DNA from: Rhizobiaceae bacterium
Lineage (GTDB): Bacteria; Pseudomonadota; Alphaproteobacteria; Rhizobiales; Rhizobiaceae
Assembly: GCA_023953845.1 (NCBI GenBank)
Contig: JAMLJC010000001.1
Span: 4,288,501 to 4,352,500, forward strand
Length of the DNA: 64,000 bases
Direction of reading: 5' to 3'
Both the position numbers and the translations under genes were made by a program. The notes beneath the pieces were generated by a model. The model was not told the DNA's origin and ran no database searches. It worked only from the letters and a program-made list of their open reading frames with translations. Of the stretch, positions 61,685-64,000 are shown one piece after another. Each line of letters starts with the position of its first letter. Positions within the stretch are counted from its first letter, which is position 1.

Positions 61685-64000
61685 GGCCTCTGTCCGGCGT
61701 TGGTTTCGATGCTTTGAACACTGTTCAATGACTGTCGGACGGTCGTGCGGGCTTCGATTTCACCTGTTTGAACAGTGTTCATTTCCGCTTTGGCTTCCGC
61801 GATCAGGGCCGCGAGGTCGTCATCAACCGAGTTGCGCAGCGGATGCCACAGATTCCGCCTTCGAGCGGAGGCGAAACGCTCGGCGACAAATCTGGCAGCG
61901 GCCGGATTCTGGTCGAGCATGAACGCGCGGACTTTCGGATCGCCGACATAGGCGTCGTAAACCACACCGATCAGGTCGCCCGGAATCGCGGCGGTGGTTT
62001 CGGCGAAACCGATGAGCCTGTCTACCGTCTCGGCGAATTCCGCCGCGCCCCGCGGTCCATGGCGCATCTGGCCCTGAATGAAACGGGAGTTTACGGCGCG
62101 AGCGCGAACGGTGCGTGTCACGGCCTCGGCGACGGAGCGGGCGCGGGGCTTTTGCGGGTCGGTCGTGTCGAGCGCGACGAGGTCCGCCTTGCCGCCGAGC
62201 GCGGCCAGTGCTGCCGAAAATCCGCCGATGAAGGCGACGTCGGCCGAACCTTCCAGAATATCCCGGCCGGGATCGTCGCCGGAATGGACGAGGAGATCGG
62301 CGTCGGCAACCTGCGCGGCGAATGCGCCGGGCAGGGCGATCCCCTCGCCATCGGCACCGCCGAAACTGTGCGATGTCGCGGCGAGATAGGTGTGGCCGAG
62401 TTCGGCGCGATCCTGCCACACCCCGTTGGAGAGCAGGCTTTCTATGCCCGCGCCATAAGTGCCCGGCGAGGAACCGAAGATGCGGGAGAGGCGGGGCGAC
62501 GCAGACTGTTGGTTGCGGGGCGAGGCGGCACCCCCACCCCTAACCCCTCCCCACAAGGGGGAGGGGGACACGGTTGCACTGGCGCGACGGATCGCTCCGT
62601 CCGTGCCTTGTGGCGGGGTGGTGTCTAAGTATTCCCCTCCCCCTTGTGGGGAGGGGTTAGGGGTGGGGGTATTTCTCTCAAGATCGCTTTGCGTGGAGAC
62701 GGTCGCTCCATCGGTCTTAGCAATTGACGACGATGTCAGACTACGCAGCGCCTCCGCCAATGGATTGACATCATTTGGTTCGTCGCGCTCCGCTACGGCG
62801 GAAACCGCAGCGCCCATGAGCGCGATCTGGGTCGGGAACATATCGCGGAAAAGGCCCGATATGCGCCATGTCACGTCGACGCGCGGACGGCCGAGCGCGG
62901 CGGGCGGCAGCACCTCGATGCCGGTGATGCGGCCGGTAGCGAAATCCCATTGCGGGCGGCAGCCCATCAATGCAAGGCCCTGCGCGATCTCCTCGCCGCC
63001 GGTGCGCAGCGAGGCCGAGCCCCAAAGGTCGATGACCAGCGAACGCGGCCATTCGCCATGATCCTGCAGGTAGCGGCGAAGCACTTCGTCAGCCGCCATC
63101 TTGCCCAGTTCAAAGGCGGTCGGCGTCGGCATGGTGCGTGGGTCGGCGGCAAAGATGTTGCGGCCGGTCGGCAGCACGTCGGTTCGGCCACGTGCAGGGC
63201 TGCCGGAAGGGCCGGGCGCGACGTGCCGGCCATCGAGAGCGGCAAGAAGCGCATCGTGCTCGGCGAGCGCGCTCTGGACGCGCATAGTATCGGTCTCGTC
63301 ACCGTCGGCGCGGCCGAAGACGTGCAGTCCATCCTTGATGGCGAAATCCTTGAGGTCGCAGAGCCAGGCGTCGATCCGCATCAGGGCCGCGTCGGGATCG
63401 TCGGCCGCATCGACGCCGGCTTCCCTCGCGAGGCCGGACTTCTGCGCCGTCTCGACAATGAGCTTCGCGAGGCGATCGCGGCGGCGGCGGTCGAGCCCGT
63501 CAGCCTGTGCATATTCATCGACAAGCCGTTCAAGAGTCTGATGATTTTCATCGAGCCCGGCGGCGGCGAGCGGCGGCGGCAGATGGCCGATGGTGACGGC
63601 CGCAATCCGTCGCTTGGCCTGCGCCGCCTCGCCCGGATTGCTGACGATGAAGGGATAGATGACGGGCAGCGTGCCGGTGACCACCTCCGGAAAGCAGGAT
63701 TCGCCAAGCGCCACCGTCTTGCCGGGCAGCCATTCGAGCGTGCCATGCGCGCCGACATGGACGATGGCATGACAGCCGAGCGTCCGCCGAAGCCACAAGC
63801 CGAAGGCGACGAGTTCGTGGCGTGGCGGCAGGGCGGGGTCGTGATAGTCGGCGCGCCGGTCTTCCGAACGTCCACGGTCAGGCGCGAGAGCGACGGTGAC
63901 GTTGCCGAACTGCGCGGCGCGGAAGGAGAAATGCCGTTCCGCAACCTGCGCGGCATCTCCCCATGCGCCGGCGATCTCCTGTCGCGCCTCGATGGGAAGC
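61681..64000 (-). CDS. cobN: Cobaltochelatase subunit CobN (5' end outside window)
   Basis: The C-terminal 773 codons of the large, ATP-dependent cobaltochelatase subunit that binds hydrogenobyrinate diamide. Motifs include IVHVGAHGTLEWLPGKTVAL, LPVIYPFIVSNPGEAAQAKR, NIFAADPRTMPTPTAFELG and VIDLWGSASLRTGGEEIAQ. The frame continues past the right edge. A 141-bp palindromic element is inserted in frame between NDVNPLAEAL and SRIFGSSPGTYGAGIESLL, a normally short linker, so this linker is about 60 residues longer than I expect. Confidence 0.95.
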   Translation of the reverse strand, partial: LPIEARQEIAGAWGDAAQVAERHFSFRAAQFGNVTVALAPDRGRSEDRRADYHDPALPPRHELVAFGLWLRRTLGCHAIVHVGAHGTLEWLPGKTVALGESCFPEVVTGTLPVIYPFIVSNPGEAAQAKRRIAAVTIGHLPPPLAAAGLDENHQTLERLVDEYAQADGLDRRRRDRLAKLIVETAQKSGLAREAGVDAADDPDAALMRIDAWLCDLKDFAIKDGLHVFGRADGDETDTMRVQSALAEHDALLAALDGRHVAPGPSGSPARGRTDVLPTGRNIFAADPRTMPTPTAFELGKMAADEVLRRYLQDHGEWPRSLVIDLWGSASLRTGGEEIAQGLALMGCRPQWDFATGRITGIEVLPPAALGRPRVDVTWRISGLFRDMFPTQIALMGAAVSAVAERDEPNDVNPLAEALRSLTSSSIAKTDGATVSTQSDLERNTPTPNPSPQGGGEYLDTTPPQGTDGAIRRASATVSPSPLWGGVRGGGAASPRNQQSASPRLSRIFGSSPGTYGAGIESLLSNGVWQDRAELGHTYLAATSHSFGGADGEGIALPGAFAAQVADADLLVHSGDDPGRDILEGSADVAFIGGFSAALAALGGKADLVALDTTDPQKPRARSVAEAVTRTVRARAVNSRFIQGQMRHGPRGAAEFAETVDRLIGFAETTAAIPGDLIGVVYDAYVGDPKVRAFMLDQNPAAARFVAERFASARRRNLWHPLRNSVDDDLAALIAEAKAEMNTVQTGEIEARTTVRQSLNSVQSIETNAGQRP
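61714..61781. promoter_or_regulatory. Two TGAACA-N-TGTTCA palindromes upstream of cobG
   Basis: TTGAACACTGTTCAA (61714-61728) and TGAACAGTGTTCA (61769-61781) are near-perfect palindromes whose 13-bp cores are reverse complements of each other. They lie in the last codons of cobN, 30-97 bp before the cobG start, where an internal promoter or operator could sit. The binding factor is unknown. Confidence 0.35.
62530..62670. repeat. In-frame palindromic repeat element inside cobN
   Basis: Perfect 37-bp inverted arms lie at 62530-62566 and 62634-62670 around a 67-bp centre. The 141 bp are 47 codons with no stop in the cobN frame, read as TPTPNPSPQGGGEYLD on one arm and SPSPLWGGVRGGG on the other. 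Such GC-rich repeats are common between genes in rhizobial genomes; finding one inside an essential-type coding region is unusual. Confidence 0.9.

Noticed and set aside
62530..62670. Palindrome in cobN as an intrinsic terminator or CRISPR-like repeat
   Set aside because: The arms are a single inverted pair without spacers, and the reading frame continues through it to conserved CobN sequence.

Overview
The window is high-GC, tightly packed chromosomal DNA of an alphaproteobacterium, most likely a member of the Hyphomicrobiales (Rhizobiales) close to Phyllobacteriaceae such as Mesorhizobium or Aminobacter. This rests on a glpRD-STPQUV-K glycerol locus of the rhizobial type, a BA14K-family protein, class I PhaC, an Anbu proteasome-like operon and a large aerobic cob cluster. 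No rRNA, transposase, prophage or CRISPR array was found. Gene calls rest on reading the translations and motifs; no database search was run.

Layout. 1-4.3 kb (minus strand): 3' part of purB, a membrane protein, a DUF2259 secreted protein, a P1-family peptidase and an orphan branched-chain-type binding protein. 4.4-10.6 kb (plus): a RutF-like flavin reductase and a CoxD/CoxE/XdhC/MocA-like set for maturing a molybdenum hydroxylase, followed by a secreted alpha/beta hydrolase; the hydroxylase itself is absent. 10.6-15.3 kb (minus): a polar amino acid ABC importer without its ATPase, mobB, mobA and a DMT transporter. 15.5-23.5 kb (minus): an oligopeptide-type ABC importer bracketed by an SDR dehydrogenase and an Old Yellow Enzyme. 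24-32.7 kb: tRNA-Glu, an M15-peptidase lipoprotein, phaC, a small lipoprotein, alaC, hom, glpX, a DUF4864 protein and a stand-alone Lrp ligand-binding domain. 32.8-37.6 kb (plus): the Anbu operon (permuted ATP-grasp, alpha-E protein, transglutaminase, Anbu), interrupted by two different small insertions. 37.6-49.3 kb: a PLP decarboxylase, then glycerol and glycerol-3-phosphate uptake and catabolism. 49.4-64 kb: BA14K protein and cobalamin synthesis (cobT, V, B, A, cbiD, cobM, E, L, K, J, I, H, G and partial cobN).

How they work together. The glp genes form a full route: a five-part importer (GlpV binding protein, GlpPQ permeases, GlpST ATPases, plus GlpU), GlpK and GlpD, controlled by GlpR, with TTCG-rich candidate operators visible upstream of glpR and glpD. 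The cob genes cover most of the oxygen-dependent route from uroporphyrinogen III to the lower-ligand assembly steps, with CobG for ring contraction and CbiD apparently replacing CobF. Both mob genes and the Cox/XdhC/MocA set serve molybdenum cofactor insertion, so the cell must carry molybdoenzymes elsewhere.

The most interesting signals are structural. (i) The Anbu operon carries a 494-bp four-helix-bundle cassette with inverted 7-bp tandem repeats and a 272-bp MITE-like element with perfect 25-bp terminal repeats that ends one base before a start codon. (ii) cobN carries an in-frame, stop-free 141-bp palindromic element with perfect 37-bp arms. (iii) Two unrelated importers, Opp-type and Glp, each have an ATPase pair in which one composite ATP site looks degenerate and the other consensus. 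(iv) The cobK and cobL start codons overlap on opposite strands.
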